Positions 26,150 through 38,358 are shown, counted from the first letter of the stretch. The stretch: DNA of 58,773 nucleotides from Deltaproteobacteria bacterium (GCA_018436855.1 JAHDKO010000052.1:1-58773), one strand, 5' to 3'. Notes: generated from the sequence alone by a model not told the origin. Program-made: numbers and translations.

Positions 26150-27307
26150 TCACAGCCGGGGTGTGCCGAGGCTGCGCAGCAGCCCTGTGAGGGCGTCCCT
26201 GCTCAAAATATGCTGGTTGAAAAAATCGAGGATCACCTTCATGTCGAACTCCAGCCTGATGCCCGGGGTCCGGGTATAGGACCTGTCCATCTCGGAGATC
26301 ACCGTGATGTCCTCCCTGCCGATCTTCTCCTCCCGCATGAGGTCTTCGATGATGGCCTGCGGGTCCAGGTCCCTGATCACCCCCGGGGCGATGTCGCCCA
26401 CCAGGGTCTTGGAATCGTCGTCCACGGGCAGCTCGAACCCGAAGGCATAATCGATGTCGAGCTTGCGGCGGATGGGTTCCACGAAAAAGGTGAACCCCGT
26501 GCTGATCAGCCCGATCTTGTATCCCATGATCTTCAGCGCCTGGATCAGCTCCATGGTTCCCGGACTCACCCGGGTGGCGTCCACGACGGCGTCGATGACA
26601 TTGAGCGGCAGTCCTTCCAGGTATCCGGCCGTGTCGTATAGATAAGACTGGCTGCTCTCCCGGCCGGCGGGAGGCCTCAGCTTCCCGGACCCGATTCCCG
26701 AGAGGTCGAGGATCTCCCGCATGGTTCCGGGGTCCATGAAGCTCTGGGATATGTCGAAGAGCACGATCTTTTTCTTCTTGTTGAACACGTCCTCGGTCTG
26801 GAACATGGTGCTGATGTCCATGGAGTGCATGATCTGCTGCACCACGCCCTTGAGGTTGTCCGTGGGTACGCTGCTCCGGCTGACGTCGCAGAGGAGATCC
26901 ATGAGGAATATGTCTTCCCGCGCCACCATCTCGCTGATCTCGATGTTGATGTTGTAGGCGCCGAGCTTCTCCGATATGGCCGCGATGATCCCCGGCTTGT
27001 CCTTTCCCACCAGGGTCAGGAGGATATTCGTCCTCTCCGCGCTGCGGGCAACCGGGATATATTTCTCCATGGAGAGTCGCACCCGGGTCTCCTCCGAGAT
27101 CTTCCCGAGCAGCAGCCTGAACTCTTCCGGGGACTGTGTGGCTTCCTTGAGATCCACCACCAGGTAGATGGTGAAGAGCCCGTGCAGGACGTGCTGGTGC
27201 AAGTCGACGATGTTCCCGCCCACGGATGCGATCGGGGCGGTGATCCCTCCGACGAGCCCTACGGAATCCTGGCCGATGCCATAGACAATATACAGCATGC
27301 TTCTCAT
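26150..27307 (-). CDS. ACT-ACT-HAD protein, SerB-like with degenerate catalytic site
   Basis: A 385-residue protein with two ACT domains (about 4-85 and 94-170) and a HAD domain (180-370), the plan of a SerB phosphoserine phosphatase. Catalytic motif I, normally DxDxT, reads FDISQS (185-189): the nucleophile Asp185 remains but the acid/base Asp is Ser. The metal-binding GDGxND motif is replaced by ISEMDRSYTR (338-347). Motif II survives as STG. The protein is unlikely to be a standard phosphatase and may be a ligand-sensing relic or bind phosphoserine. The start at 27307 has a GGAGAG site; the open frame continues upstream without a start signal. It is downstream of the NarL-type regulator. 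Confidence 0.85.
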   Translation of the reverse strand: MRSMLYIVYGIGQDSVGLVGGITAPIASVGGNIVDLHQHVLHGLFTIYLVVDLKEATQSPEEFRLLLGKISEETRVRLSMEKYIPVARSAERTNILLTLVGKDKPGIIAAISEKLGAYNINIEISEMVAREDIFLMDLLCDVSRSSVPTDNLKGVVQQIMHSMDISTMFQTEDVFNKKKKIVLFDISQSFMDPGTMREILDLSGIGSGKLRPPAGRESSQSYLYDTAGYLEGLPLNVIDAVVDATRVSPGTMELIQALKIMGYKIGLISTGFTFFVEPIRRKLDIDYAFGFELPVDDDSKTLVGDIAPGVIRDLDPQAIIEDLMREEKIGREDITVISEMDRSYTRTPGIRLEFDMKVILDFFNQHILSRDALTGLLRSLGTPRL

Positions 27308-27518
27308 ACGATCTCTCCTTGCATGGGATAGCCGGATTCTAAAGAATACAGCCGCATATGTGTAGAAAAAAATAATGCCCTCGCCGGGAAAAGGAAGTAC
27401 CCGGCGATCTGCATTGCAGAGCGGTGTGTGCACGCAACGGCGGAGTACGGGGGACGCCCGGTCTATCCAGGCGGTCCCCACGGCGGGTTTCCGGCAGGCG
27501 TGCGCGTTACAGGCAGGC

Positions 27519-28151
27519 TCACTTGATAAGGCCGTTTTCCACGGCATAAAAGGTGAGCTGGGCGTTATTCTTCATGTTCATCTTTGCCAGGATGTTGGAC
27601 CGGTAAGTGCTGATGGTCTTCACGCTCAGGTTCAGGCTCTGCCCCACTTCGGTGACGGTCTTGCCCGATGCGAGGAGGAGCATCACCTGGTACTCACGAT
27701 CCGAGAGCTTTTCATGAGGCTGCTTTTCACTGTGCCTGTCGATCTCGGTCGCCAGTATCTCGGCCAGGGTCTGGCTGACATACCTGCCGCCGTGAGACAC
27801 CCGGTGGACCGCCTGAATGAGCTCTATGGGCGCGCTCGCCTTGGTGAGATACCCTGATGCGCCAGCCCTGAGCGCCCGGACGGCGTACTGCTCTTCGGGA
27901 TAGATGCTCAGGATGAGCACCCCCACATTCGGTTTGATCTGCTTGATCTCCGAGGTTACCTCGAGTCCGCTCCTGCCGGGCATGCCGATATCGAGCAAAA
28001 CCATATCGCATGCATTCTTCCAGAGGAACTCTATGACCTCCCCGCCGTTTTCGGCTTCACCTACCACCTCAATATCCGGGTCGTCGGCAAGGATCTGCTT
28101 CAAACCGGTTCTCACGATCGGGTGGTCGTCAGCGATGAGAACTCTGACCAT
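27519..28151 (-). CDS. NarL/FixJ-type response regulator, orphan
   Basis: A 210-residue protein. Receiver domain with ADDHPIVRTGL, phospho-acceptor Asp in MVLLDIGMPGRSGLE and Lys in GYLTKAS; LuxR-type helix-turn-helix in LSDREYQVMLLLASGKTVTEVGQSLNLSVKTISTYRSNI. No histidine kinase gene is adjacent. The start is preceded by GAGGGAGCATAGA. The target is unknown. Confidence 0.92.
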   Translation of the reverse strand: MVRVLIADDHPIVRTGLKQILADDPDIEVVGEAENGGEVIEFLWKNACDMVLLDIGMPGRSGLEVTSEIKQIKPNVGVLILSIYPEEQYAVRALRAGASGYLTKASAPIELIQAVHRVSHGGRYVSQTLAEILATEIDRHSEKQPHEKLSDREYQVMLLLASGKTVTEVGQSLNLSVKTISTYRSNILAKMNMKNNAQLTFYAVENGLIK

Positions 28152-28657
28152 TCTATGCTCCCTCTCTCTTCTTCATGTCGTGAACCGGGAATCCGGTATT
28201 CTCATGATTTTCTCTTTTCTGACCGGGAACCTGCTGATCACGCGCGGCCGACAAGGGCCGGCGGGTGTACAGCTCTTGCGCCCGTCAGGATCCATATGCC
28301 AAGGGGAAAGCCCTCCGGAAAAAACGATCCGCACCCGGGATTTTCCGTCAGCGCCGTTATACTGCCAATTATTGCCACTGAATACAAGCCCATTCTGAGC
28401 ATTTCCCTGAATCTGGATGAAAACGACAAGGATCAGAAACGGTTATCAGGCTGCCTGCAGAAAGAGTCGTTGTGGAAAAGGTTTTCCCCTGTGTCTGGGT
28501 AAACAATTTCTCACGCTCACGGCTTTTTCCCTGATACATAAACCCAATATAATGATTTTATTTATCTTAATTTATGGCATACACCTTGCTCATTGATAAG
28601 ATTATCTTTTTAATTACATGTTATTTTTCAGTTACTTCGGGGAAAAAGGGGGTTATC
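28152..28657. other. Divergent 500-base gap
   Basis: Upstream of both the NarL-type regulator (leftward) and the small unknown gene (rightward). The first half is mixed, the second half (28500-28650) strongly AT-rich, which suits a promoter for the rightward gene. TGCCAATTATTGCCA (28363-28377) contains two direct TGCCA elements. No gene is seen. Confidence 0.5.
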
Positions 28658-28957
28658 ATGGCAAGCGAAGACATGAGCGTACAGGATAGTCGGAACTGCA
28701 ACCGTGCCGTCCAGGTTATCAGCCATCTGATCAGAAACGAATGCCAGGGCTTCATCCTTCCCCCTTCAGAGGTAAGGCGCATGCTGGGTATCCCTAGGCA
28801 CTGCCGCACCTGGTATCTGCACAGAAACATCATTACATTGCGAAAAAGGCTCGCAAACTCGTTCATATGCATGTCGGTGAGCCCCGAGCAGGGGATCTGC
28901 TTTACCGTGTACAAGGCCCCCAGGCAGTGCACGGTCAGGGTATCGCCCGTCCAGTGA
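28658..28957 (+). CDS. Small protein of unknown function
   Basis: A 99-residue basic protein with no family I recognise. It begins MASEDMSVQDSRNCN and includes ILPPSEVRRMLGIPRH and RNIITLRKRLANSF, suggestive of a small helical DNA- or RNA-binding fold (inference). Five cysteines are spread along the chain. The start at 28658 has AAAGGGGG upstream; an earlier ATG at 28574 would add an unlikely hydrophobic leader. The AT-rich upstream DNA and the two hairpins downstream suggest a single-gene transcription unit. Confidence 0.6.
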   Translation: MASEDMSVQDSRNCNRAVQVISHLIRNECQGFILPPSEVRRMLGIPRHCRTWYLHRNIITLRKRLANSFICMSVSPEQGICFTVYKAPRQCTVRVSPVQ

Positions 28958-28988
28958 CATTGATCCGGGACGAAAGCTCAGGAACCAT

Positions 28989-29028
28989 CTGCGGATAACC
29001 GGCCTGCCTGCGGGCCTGTTATCCGCAG
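28989..29028 (+). terminator. Long imperfect hairpin
   Basis: CTGCGGATAAC pairs with GTTATCCGCAG, then a C/T mismatch, then GGCC with GGCC around an eight-base loop. It lies 32 bases after the small unknown gene. The T run (TTTTTT at 29051) is 20 bases away, so it may act as an RNA 3' end stabiliser rather than a classical terminator. Confidence 0.5.
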
Positions 29029-29070
29029 CTTAAAGAGAAAGACACAAACATTTTTTCCTCCCTCTATCCC

Positions 29071-29118
29071 AAGAGAAGCCGGGGCCTCTTACAAAGGGGC
29101 CCCGGCAGTGCTCTTTTT
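29071..29118 (+). terminator. Rho-independent terminator
   Basis: GCCGGGGCC (29078-29086) pairs with GGCCCCGGC (29098-29106); outer AAGAG and CTCTT can also pair; a run of five T follows. It would end transcription from the small unknown gene before glgX. Confidence 0.75.
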
Positions 29119-29256
29119 CAATGGCAGGGGACCATCTCCGCCGTGACGGTCAGAGAGGAATCACCCTTGCTTGATTTAGCCCAGGCACCTTCTATATCTA
29201 CCTCTATAGCGCGATTTCTCTGAAAACATCCCGCTACCTTAAAAAAAGGAGCACTG

Positions 29257-31362
<2,106 letters not shown>

Positions 31363-31363
31363 G

Positions 31364-34018
31364 ATGCAAAGCCTCCCGCTTGCCACCTATCGTGTCCAGT
31401 TCCAGCCGGGGTTCACCTTCGACCATGCCGCACACATTCTGGACTACCTTGCATCCCTGGGCGTGACCCATCTCTACGCATCCCCCTGTCTCCAGGCGGT
31501 GCAGGGCAGCACCCATGGTTACGATGTGGTGAGCCATACCAGGGTGAACAGGGAACTGGGCGGGGAAAAGGGTCATGAGCTGCTTGTCGGGGCACTGCAC
31601 AAGACCGGCATGGGCCAGGTCCTGGACATCGTCCCCAACCACATGGCCGTGGCGGGAGACGAGAACGAGTGGTGGTGGGATGTTTTGGAAAACGGCCAGT
31701 CAAGCCAGTATGCGTCATACTTCGACGTGGACTGGGCCCCGGAGGAGACCCGATTCGGCAACAAGATCCTGCTCCCCATCCTGGGCGACCATTTCGGCCG
31801 GGCCCTGGAAAAGGGGGAGATCAGGCTTGCGCGGGAGCAGGGCGGCTTCTCCATCCACTACTACGAGAACATGTTTCCGGTCGACCCCCGTTCTCTCGCA
31901 TCTCTCATTGCCAGAGCGGGAGAGGACATTAGCTCGCCCGAGCTCGGCTTTCTCGCGGACGCCCTGGGCTCGCTTCCCCTTCCCTCTTCCACCGACCGGG
32001 AGAGCATCCGCAGGAGACACCGCGACAAGGAGGTGATCAGGAGGCTCCTGGAAAGGGTCCTCGACGAGCACCCCGAGGTCGCCAGGCGCATGGACGCCCT
32101 CATTGCCGAGCTCAACGAAAGCCCGGACGCCCTCGAGGCACTGCTGGACGGCCAGAACTACCGCCTGGCCTACTGGCGTACGGCAAACCAGGACCTGGGA
32201 TACCGGCGCTTCTTCGACATCAACTCTCTGGTCGGACTGCGCACGGAAGACGAGGAGGTATTCGAAGACACGCATCGCCTCGTTCTGAAGTGGCTTCGCC
32301 AGGGGGTGATCGACGGGATGCGCGTGGATCATCCGGACGGGCTCAGGGACCCTTCCACCTATCTGGGGAGACTCCGCAAGGCAGGGCCCGAGTCATGGAT
32401 CCTGGCGGAGAAGATCCTCCAGCCCGGCGAGGGCCTGCGGCCGGACTGGCCGGTTGACGGCACCACGGGATACGAGTTCATCTATCTTCTCACGCACCTT
32501 CTGGCGGACGCCCGGAGCAGCGACGCCTTCACCCGGTTCTACGGGGAATTCACCGGCGAGACCAGGGGCTACCAGGAGGTGCTCAGGGAAAAGAAGCTCC
32601 TGGTCATCGACGATCTCTTCGGGAGCGACCTGAACCGTCTCGCTACGCTCATGATGACCATCTGCGAGAGCCACCGGCGGTATCGCGACTATACCCGCCA
32701 GGATATCGCCCAGGCACTGCGCGCCCTCATTGCGGCGTTTCCGGTATACCGCACCTATATCAACGCAGGTGCCGGCTGGATGGCGGACCAGGACAGGCGG
32801 ATCATCGCCATGGCCGTCGATCGGGCCAAACAGGATGCGGATGTCGACCCAAATCTGCTTGATTTCATAAGAGAAATCTTCATGCTCAAGGTGAATGGTC
32901 ACCGCGAGTCGGAGTTTGTCATGCGATTCCAGCAGCTCACCCCTCCGGTTATGGCAAAAGGTGCCGAGGACACGGCCTTTTACACCTACAACCGCTTCAT
33001 TGCCTTCAACGAGGTTGGAGGGGACCCGGACTCGTTCGGAATCGATGCCGGGCTCTTCCATCTCCGGATGAACGAGCGGCTCAAGACGCACCCGTTCACC
33101 ATGCTCTCAACCTCCACCCACGACACGAAGCGGAGCGAGGATGTGAGGGCAAGGCTTGCGGTCATCTCCGAGATTCCCGAGCAGTGGCGGGACGCAGTCC
33201 GCAGGTGGGCCGCCCGGGCGGAACATTACCGGACAGGGGATTTTCCGGACAGAAACACGGAGTACTTTCTTTACCAGACATTGGTGGGCGCCTGGCCCAT
33301 CGGGGAGGACCGCCTCCTGCCCTATCTGGAGAAGGCCTCAAGGGAGGCGAAGACTCATACCTCCTGGACGGCTGTCGATCCTGTATACGAAGATTCCTTG
33401 AAATCGTTCGCCTCGTCCCTGCTCCATGACCTCGCGTTCATCCACGACCTCCAGTCGTTTGTGGGGCTCGTGGCCGGCCCCGGGCGTATCAACTCGCTCG
33501 CGCAGACACTTCTCAAGCTCACGGCTCCGGGTATTCCGGACATCTACCAGGGATGCGAGTTGTGGGACTTGAGCCTGGTAGACCCGGACAACCGGAGACC
33601 TGTCGATTACCGGCACCGCCGCGACCTTCTCGGTGGAACAGAAGGCATGAAACCCGAGCAGATTTTGCACGGCATGGAATCCGGCCTTCCGAAGCTCTGG
33701 ACGATCCACCAGGCGCTCGCGCTTCGCAGGCGCATGTCCGGGGCCTTCGGAGAAAGGTCGTCCTACCTGCCCCTGGAAATCCTCGGACCTCAGGCGGAAT
33801 ATGCCGTGGGCTTCACCCGGGGCGACACGATTGCGGTCGTGGTGCCCCGACTGAACCTCAAGCGGGGTAATGACTGGGACGACGACACCCGGGTCGAGCT
33901 GCCGGGAGGCGCATGGGAAAACGTGCTTTCCGGTGAGGTGTACCAGGGCTCTCCGATACGGATCGGCGAGCTCCTGAAAAAGTTCCCGGTGGCGCTCATG
34001 AGCCGGGATACGGGATGA
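31364..34018 (+). CDS. treY: Maltooligosyl trehalose synthase
   Basis: An 884-residue GH13 enzyme that turns the reducing end glucose of maltooligosaccharides into an alpha-1,1 trehalose end. It begins LPLATYRVQFQPGFTFDHA and continues with family landmarks DIVPNHMAVAGDENEWWWDV, GMRVDHPDGLRDP (nucleophile Asp), ILAEKIL (acid Glu) and STSTHDTKRSEDVRAR. The length is typical. The end PGIPDIYQGCELWDLSLVDPDNRRPVD region is intact. Confidence 0.96.
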   Translation: MQSLPLATYRVQFQPGFTFDHAAHILDYLASLGVTHLYASPCLQAVQGSTHGYDVVSHTRVNRELGGEKGHELLVGALHKTGMGQVLDIVPNHMAVAGDENEWWWDVLENGQSSQYASYFDVDWAPEETRFGNKILLPILGDHFGRALEKGEIRLAREQGGFSIHYYENMFPVDPRSLASLIARAGEDISSPELGFLADALGSLPLPSSTDRESIRRRHRDKEVIRRLLERVLDEHPEVARRMDALIAELNESPDALEALLDGQNYRLAYWRTANQDLGYRRFFDINSLVGLRTEDEEVFEDTHRLVLKWLRQGVIDGMRVDHPDGLRDPSTYLGRLRKAGPESWILAEKILQPGEGLRPDWPVDGTTGYEFIYLLTHLLADARSSDAFTRFYGEFTGETRGYQEVLREKKLLVIDDLFGSDLNRLATLMMTICESHRRYRDYTRQDIAQALRALIAAFPVYRTYINAGAGWMADQDRRIIAMAVDRAKQDADVDPNLLDFIREIFMLKVNGHRESEFVMRFQQLTPPVMAKGAEDTAFYTYNRFIAFNEVGGDPDSFGIDAGLFHLRMNERLKTHPFTMLSTSTHDTKRSEDVRARLAVISEIPEQWRDAVRRWAARAEHYRTGDFPDRNTEYFLYQTLVGAWPIGEDRLLPYLEKASREAKTHTSWTAVDPVYEDSLKSFASSLLHDLAFIHDLQSFVGLVAGPGRINSLAQTLLKLTAPGIPDIYQGCELWDLSLVDPDNRRPVDYRHRRDLLGGTEGMKPEQILHGMESGLPKLWTIHQALALRRRMSGAFGERSSYLPLEILGPQAEYAVGFTRGDTIAVVVPRLNLKRGNDWDDDTRVELPGGAWENVLSGEVYQGSPIRIGELLKKFPVALMSRDTG

Positions 34019-34096
34019 CAAAGGAGGAAGGAAGAAGGTGAAGGCCCTTAAAAACCAGCCGCCGGCAGCGGTCATGGTTCACGAACAGAGTCTGAC

Positions 34097-35851
34097 ATGG
34101 CCGTAACCCGCGTGTGGGCGCCATATGCCCAGCAGGTGCTGATGGTTGTCGACGGAACGTCGTTTCCCATGTTGAGCATGAGGCACGGCTGGTGGATGCT
34201 GGACAGCCAGTCAGCCCGGCACGGCTCGGATTACGCCTTTGTGCTCGACGGCTCCGACCCCCTTCCCGATCCCCGGTCGCCGTGGCAGCCCTACGGGGTC
34301 CACGGTTTTTCCCGGATGCTCGATCACGCTCTCTTCCCCTGGACAGACGATCACTGGCAGGCCCCGCCCCTTTCCAGCGCCGTGATCTACGAGCTGCATA
34401 CAGGCACCTTCAGCCCGCAGGGCACCTTCCAGGGTGTGGCGCAGAAACTGGATCATCTCGTCGATCTGGGGATTACACACATCGAGCTCATGCCGGTGAA
34501 CAGCTTTTCCGGGACACACGGATGGGGGTACGACGGGGTGGACCTCTTCGCCCCGCACGAGCCCTACGGCGGCCCCGCAGGGCTCAAGGAGCTGGTGGAT
34601 GCGTGCCATTCCAGAGGACTCGCGGTGATCCTCGATGTGGTCTACAATCACCTGGGTCCCGAGGGGAATTATCTCAGCCGGTTCGGCCCCTATTTCACCG
34701 GCAGGTATTCGTCCCCCTGGGGCGAGGCGGTGAACTTCGACGGCCCGGGCAGCGACGAGGTGCGCCGCTTCTTCATCGACAACGCCCTCATGTGGTTGAG
34801 GGACTATCACGTGGACGCGCTGCGCCTGGATGCGGTGCACGCCATCATCGATACCTCGTCCGTCCATTTTCTCGAAGAGCTCTCCCGGGAAATCGAGATG
34901 CTTCAGGCCCGGACCGGACGGCACCTCGCACTCATGGCCGAGAGCAATCTGAACGATCCCCGGATCGTTCAGCCCCGCGAGATCGGCGGGTATGGAATCG
35001 ACGCCCAGTGGAGCGACGATTTTCACCACGCCGTGCACACCGTGCTCACGGGTGAGAGAAGCGGGTATTACGAGGACTTCGGAACCCTCTCCGACCTGGC
35101 CCAGGCCATGGAGGAGATCTTCGTCTACAGCGGGCGCTACTCGGCATTCCGGGGCCGCAGGCACGGAAGGGCCGTCCGGGGCATGTCCGGGAACAGGTTC
35201 CTCGCCTATCTCCAGAACCACGACCAGATCGGGAACCGGGCCCGCGGGGAGAGGGTCAATCAGCTCGTGGATATTCAGCGGTTCATGCTTGGTTCGGCCC
35301 TCGTATTCACCTCCGCCTGCATCCCGCTGATCTTCCAGGGAGAGGAGTGGGCCGCATCGTCTCCCTTCCAGTATTTCACCGACCACCAGGACAAGGAGCT
35401 GGGCAAGGCGGTGATAACCGGAAGGAGAGAGGAGTTCGCAGCCTTCGGATGGGACCCCGAGGACATCCCGGACCCGCAGGACCCAGCCACGTTCGAGCGT
35501 TCCAGGCTCCTCTGGGACGAGATCGACCGTGAACCGCACGCGTCCGTGCTTGCCTGGTATAAAAGCCTCATCAGGCTCCGCCGCGAGCTGCCCGTGCTCA
35601 AAGACGGCTCTTTGAGCCGGATCCTGATCTCGTACAACGAAGAGGAGCAGTGGCTTGTCATGAACCGGGGGCCTGTCATGACGGCCTGCAACTTCTCCCG
35701 GCACGAGAGGAGGATCGGGATCTATGACGGCCGGAGGAGAAAGGTGGTCCTCACCTCGCGCAGCGGCGTCGTGTACCGGGAGGATTCACTCGCCCTTCCC
35801 GGGGAATCCGCAGTCATCCTCCTTAGTCTGGAAGAGGACGGCGCGGCGTGA
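34097..35851 (+). CDS. treZ: Maltooligosyl trehalose trehalohydrolase
   Basis: A 584-residue GH13 enzyme that frees trehalose from the TreY product. Landmarks are VVYNHLGPEGNYL, ALRLDAVHAI (nucleophile), MAESNLNDPRIV (acid Glu) and LQNHDQIGNRARGER. The chain starts MAVTRVWAPYA, about 15 residues shorter than usual at the N-terminus. An in-frame stop lies at 34049 and there is no start between, so this is the first possible start; its ribosome-binding site is weak. A frameshift just upstream or a real short N-terminus would both explain this. Confidence 0.93.
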   Translation: MAVTRVWAPYAQQVLMVVDGTSFPMLSMRHGWWMLDSQSARHGSDYAFVLDGSDPLPDPRSPWQPYGVHGFSRMLDHALFPWTDDHWQAPPLSSAVIYELHTGTFSPQGTFQGVAQKLDHLVDLGITHIELMPVNSFSGTHGWGYDGVDLFAPHEPYGGPAGLKELVDACHSRGLAVILDVVYNHLGPEGNYLSRFGPYFTGRYSSPWGEAVNFDGPGSDEVRRFFIDNALMWLRDYHVDALRLDAVHAIIDTSSVHFLEELSREIEMLQARTGRHLALMAESNLNDPRIVQPREIGGYGIDAQWSDDFHHAVHTVLTGERSGYYEDFGTLSDLAQAMEEIFVYSGRYSAFRGRRHGRAVRGMSGNRFLAYLQNHDQIGNRARGERVNQLVDIQRFMLGSALVFTSACIPLIFQGEEWAASSPFQYFTDHQDKELGKAVITGRREEFAAFGWDPEDIPDPQDPATFERSRLLWDEIDREPHASVLAWYKSLIRLRRELPVLKDGSLSRILISYNEEEQWLVMNRGPVMTACNFSRHERRIGIYDGRRRKVVLTSRSGVVYREDSLALPGESAVILLSLEEDGAA

Positions 35852-36222
35852 ACCATGGCATGCCCCGGCTTCTTGGGCACACACGGCACGAGTCGAGCAC
35901 AAAGAAGACCTGAAAGGCCGGATTCGGCACAAGGGGTTGAATGTCCGGGCACCCGGGCTAAACTTGATATATGGGTACCGGACAAGCACTACAGTCTCTA
36001 GGAAAGCTTCATAACATGATCGTATTTTCAAAGGTGTAGCATCTGTGTTTGCGGATATGCATCATCTGCCCTCCCGTGACGCGGCAGATACCGTTCACCT
36101 GGGACCGTTCTTTTCGCGGGCATGAGATTGTGCCCGCTCATGCGGCGAATTTCTGATGAACGGGAGATGTCGGTGCTTCTCGTACATCCATGGTCAAAAA
36201 CACCCGTGAATGCAAGGATGTC
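35852..36222. other. Gap between treZ and the phospholipase D gene
   Basis: No gene is seen. GCGGGCA (36116-36122) can pair with TGCCCGC (36131-36137), a short hairpin without a T run. The rest is unremarkable. Confidence 0.5.
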
Positions 36223-38358
36223 ATGGAAACGACGCAATCATTGTATCAGGATGGCAGAAATATCTGGAAAAAAGGCAAGGCTCACCGTGTAACCTTTATC
36301 ATCGACGCCCAGGATTATTTCACCGCCTTTGTCGAGGCGGTCCTGAAGGCCGAACGCTCCGTCTATATCACGGGCTGGGACATCGACAGCCAGCTCACCC
36401 TCATCCGCGGGGACGAAAAACCGGACTTCCCCGTGCGTCTCGGTGAATTCCTGAGCTATGTAGTCCTCAAGAAACCGCATCTCCATGTCAATATCCTGGA
36501 CTGGGACTTTTCGGTTCTCTATACGTTCAAACGCGAGTATCTTCCGGCGTGGAAGTTCTCGTGGAAGACCGGCCAACGTGTCCATTTCCACCTGGACAAC
36601 TACCTGCCGCCGGGCGCATCGCACCACCAGAAGATCGTGGTAATCGACGACCGTATCGCCTTTACGGGCGGGATCGATCTCACCCACGTACGCTGGGACA
36701 CCCCGGAACATCTCCCGGACGATCCCCGCAGGTCCGATTCCTGGGAAGAAAACTACCCGCCGTTCCACGATGTGCAGATACTTGTCGACGGCGAGCCTGC
36801 GGCGTTTCTCGGAGAGCTGTTCCGGCAGCGGTGGCGCTATGCCGCGCGGAAAGAGCTTCCTCTTCCCGGGGCAACAACCTCCGACCCCTGGCCGCAAAGG
36901 TGCATCCCGGATATCCGTCAGATCGATGTCGCGATATCCAGGACACAGGGCAGATACCGGGAAAAACCCGAGATACGGGAGGTGGAGTCGCTCTGGGTGG
37001 ACGCCATCGCATCGGCACGCAGGCACATCTACATCGAGTCTCCTTTCTTCACCTCCTCCAAGGTGGCGGGCGCCGTCTCCAAGAGGCTCTATGAGGCTGA
37101 CGGACCCGAGATCGTGGTGGTGACGAGGAAAAAAAGCCATGGGTGGCTGGAGGAAAGCACCATGGACGCCATCAGGGCGCACCTGGTGAAGCGGGTGAGG
37201 CGGGTCGATACGGGCGGCAGGTTCGGGATTTATTATACCGAGCACCCTGACAGACCGGATGTGCTGTTCGAGGTGCATTCCAAGATCCTCATCGTGGACG
37301 ACACCTTTCTTCGTATCGGATCTTCAAACATATCCAACCGTTCCATGGGCCTGGATTCCGAGTGCGACTTGAGCCTGGAGACCTGGGGGCACCCGGATGC
37401 GAAAAGGGCCTGCAGGGATCTGCGGGACAGTCTTCTGGCCGAGCACCTGGGCTCGACTCCTCGGAAGGTGGAAGAAACCATTGACAAGACCGGGTCATTG
37501 ATCCGGACCATCGAGGCCCTGGCCGGCCCGGAGCGGACCCTGCGTCCACTGGATGTCTCTCCCGTGGAAAGGAATATCCTCTCACAACCCTACCTGGTGG
37601 ATCCCGAACGCCCCATGGATCCGGATGATTTCATCGAGAGGTTCATCGACAAGGAAGATCATCACTCCGGAAGAAGGCGGCTCATCGTGTTCGCCGCACT
37701 GATCCTCGCACTCATCGCCCTGGCGGCTGCCTGGAAATGGTCGCCGCTTGCCGAATACCTGGACATCGGCGTCATGTCCGCATGGATCGGCTCCCTGAGC
37801 GGCTATCGTTTCATGCCGGCCATTATCCTGGTGCTGTACGTGCTGGGCGGGCTGGTGGTCTTTCCAGTGACGGCCATGGTGGCCATAACTGCGGTGCTCT
37901 TCCCTCCCTTGACCGCACTGGCGCTCTCGGTGGCCGGGGCGATGATGAGCGCATCGGTGGTCTACTGGATCGGCAGGATCGTGGGAAGGGATTTCGTGAG
38001 AAAGGTGGCGGGCAGAAGGATCAACCAGCTCAGCAGGCGCCTTGCCCGGCAGGGCCTGCTCGCCATGACCATCATCCGGTTCATCCCGGTTGCGCCCTTT
38101 TCCGTGGTGAACCTCGTGGCAGGTGCCTCCCACATCGGATTCCGGGACTACTTCGTCGGGACCCTGATCGGCATGACGCCGGGGTTCATCGCTATTACGC
38201 TGTTCACGGAGTCGCTCCTGAGCTTTCTCTTCGAGCCCGATATCGTCAACATCACGATCCTCGCGGGCATCACCCTGGTGGCCGTGGTCCTCCTGGTATG
38301 GCTGAAAAAACGCATAGCCGGAAGGATGGAGCAATCCGCCGGGGAGAAGGCGTTATGA
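36223..38358 (+). CDS. Phospholipase D-like protein fused to a VTT/DedA-like membrane domain
   Basis: A 711-residue fusion. Two phospholipase D HKD motifs are seen: HHQKIVVIDD (about 133-142) and HSKILIVDD (about 350-358), as in cardiolipin synthases. From about residue 486 there are several membrane helices with a TVP38/TMEM64 (VTT) domain, including VVYWIGRIVGRDFVRK, MTIIRFIPVAPFSVVNLVAGAS and GTLIGMTPGFIAITLF. The pairing suggests phospholipid synthesis or remodelling joined to lipid scrambling. The start 36223 has AAGGA; 36190 is an alternative. Its stop overlaps the next gene, as for a coupled pair. Confidence 0.9.
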   Translation: METTQSLYQDGRNIWKKGKAHRVTFIIDAQDYFTAFVEAVLKAERSVYITGWDIDSQLTLIRGDEKPDFPVRLGEFLSYVVLKKPHLHVNILDWDFSVLYTFKREYLPAWKFSWKTGQRVHFHLDNYLPPGASHHQKIVVIDDRIAFTGGIDLTHVRWDTPEHLPDDPRRSDSWEENYPPFHDVQILVDGEPAAFLGELFRQRWRYAARKELPLPGATTSDPWPQRCIPDIRQIDVAISRTQGRYREKPEIREVESLWVDAIASARRHIYIESPFFTSSKVAGAVSKRLYEADGPEIVVVTRKKSHGWLEESTMDAIRAHLVKRVRRVDTGGRFGIYYTEHPDRPDVLFEVHSKILIVDDTFLRIGSSNISNRSMGLDSECDLSLETWGHPDAKRACRDLRDSLLAEHLGSTPRKVEETIDKTGSLIRTIEALAGPERTLRPLDVSPVERNILSQPYLVDPERPMDPDDFIERFIDKEDHHSGRRRLIVFAALILALIALAAAWKWSPLAEYLDIGVMSAWIGSLSGYRFMPAIILVLYVLGGLVVFPVTAMVAITAVLFPPLTALALSVAGAMMSASVVYWIGRIVGRDFVRKVAGRRINQLSRRLARQGLLAMTIIRFIPVAPFSVVNLVAGASHIGFRDYFVGTLIGMTPGFIAITLFTESLLSFLFEPDIVNITILAGITLVAVVLLVWLKKRIAGRMEQSAGEKAL

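Noticed and set aside
27308..27547. N-terminal extension of the ACT-ACT-HAD protein
   Set aside because: The open frame continues upstream, but the first ACT domain begins right at 27307 and a ribosome-binding site lies just before it.
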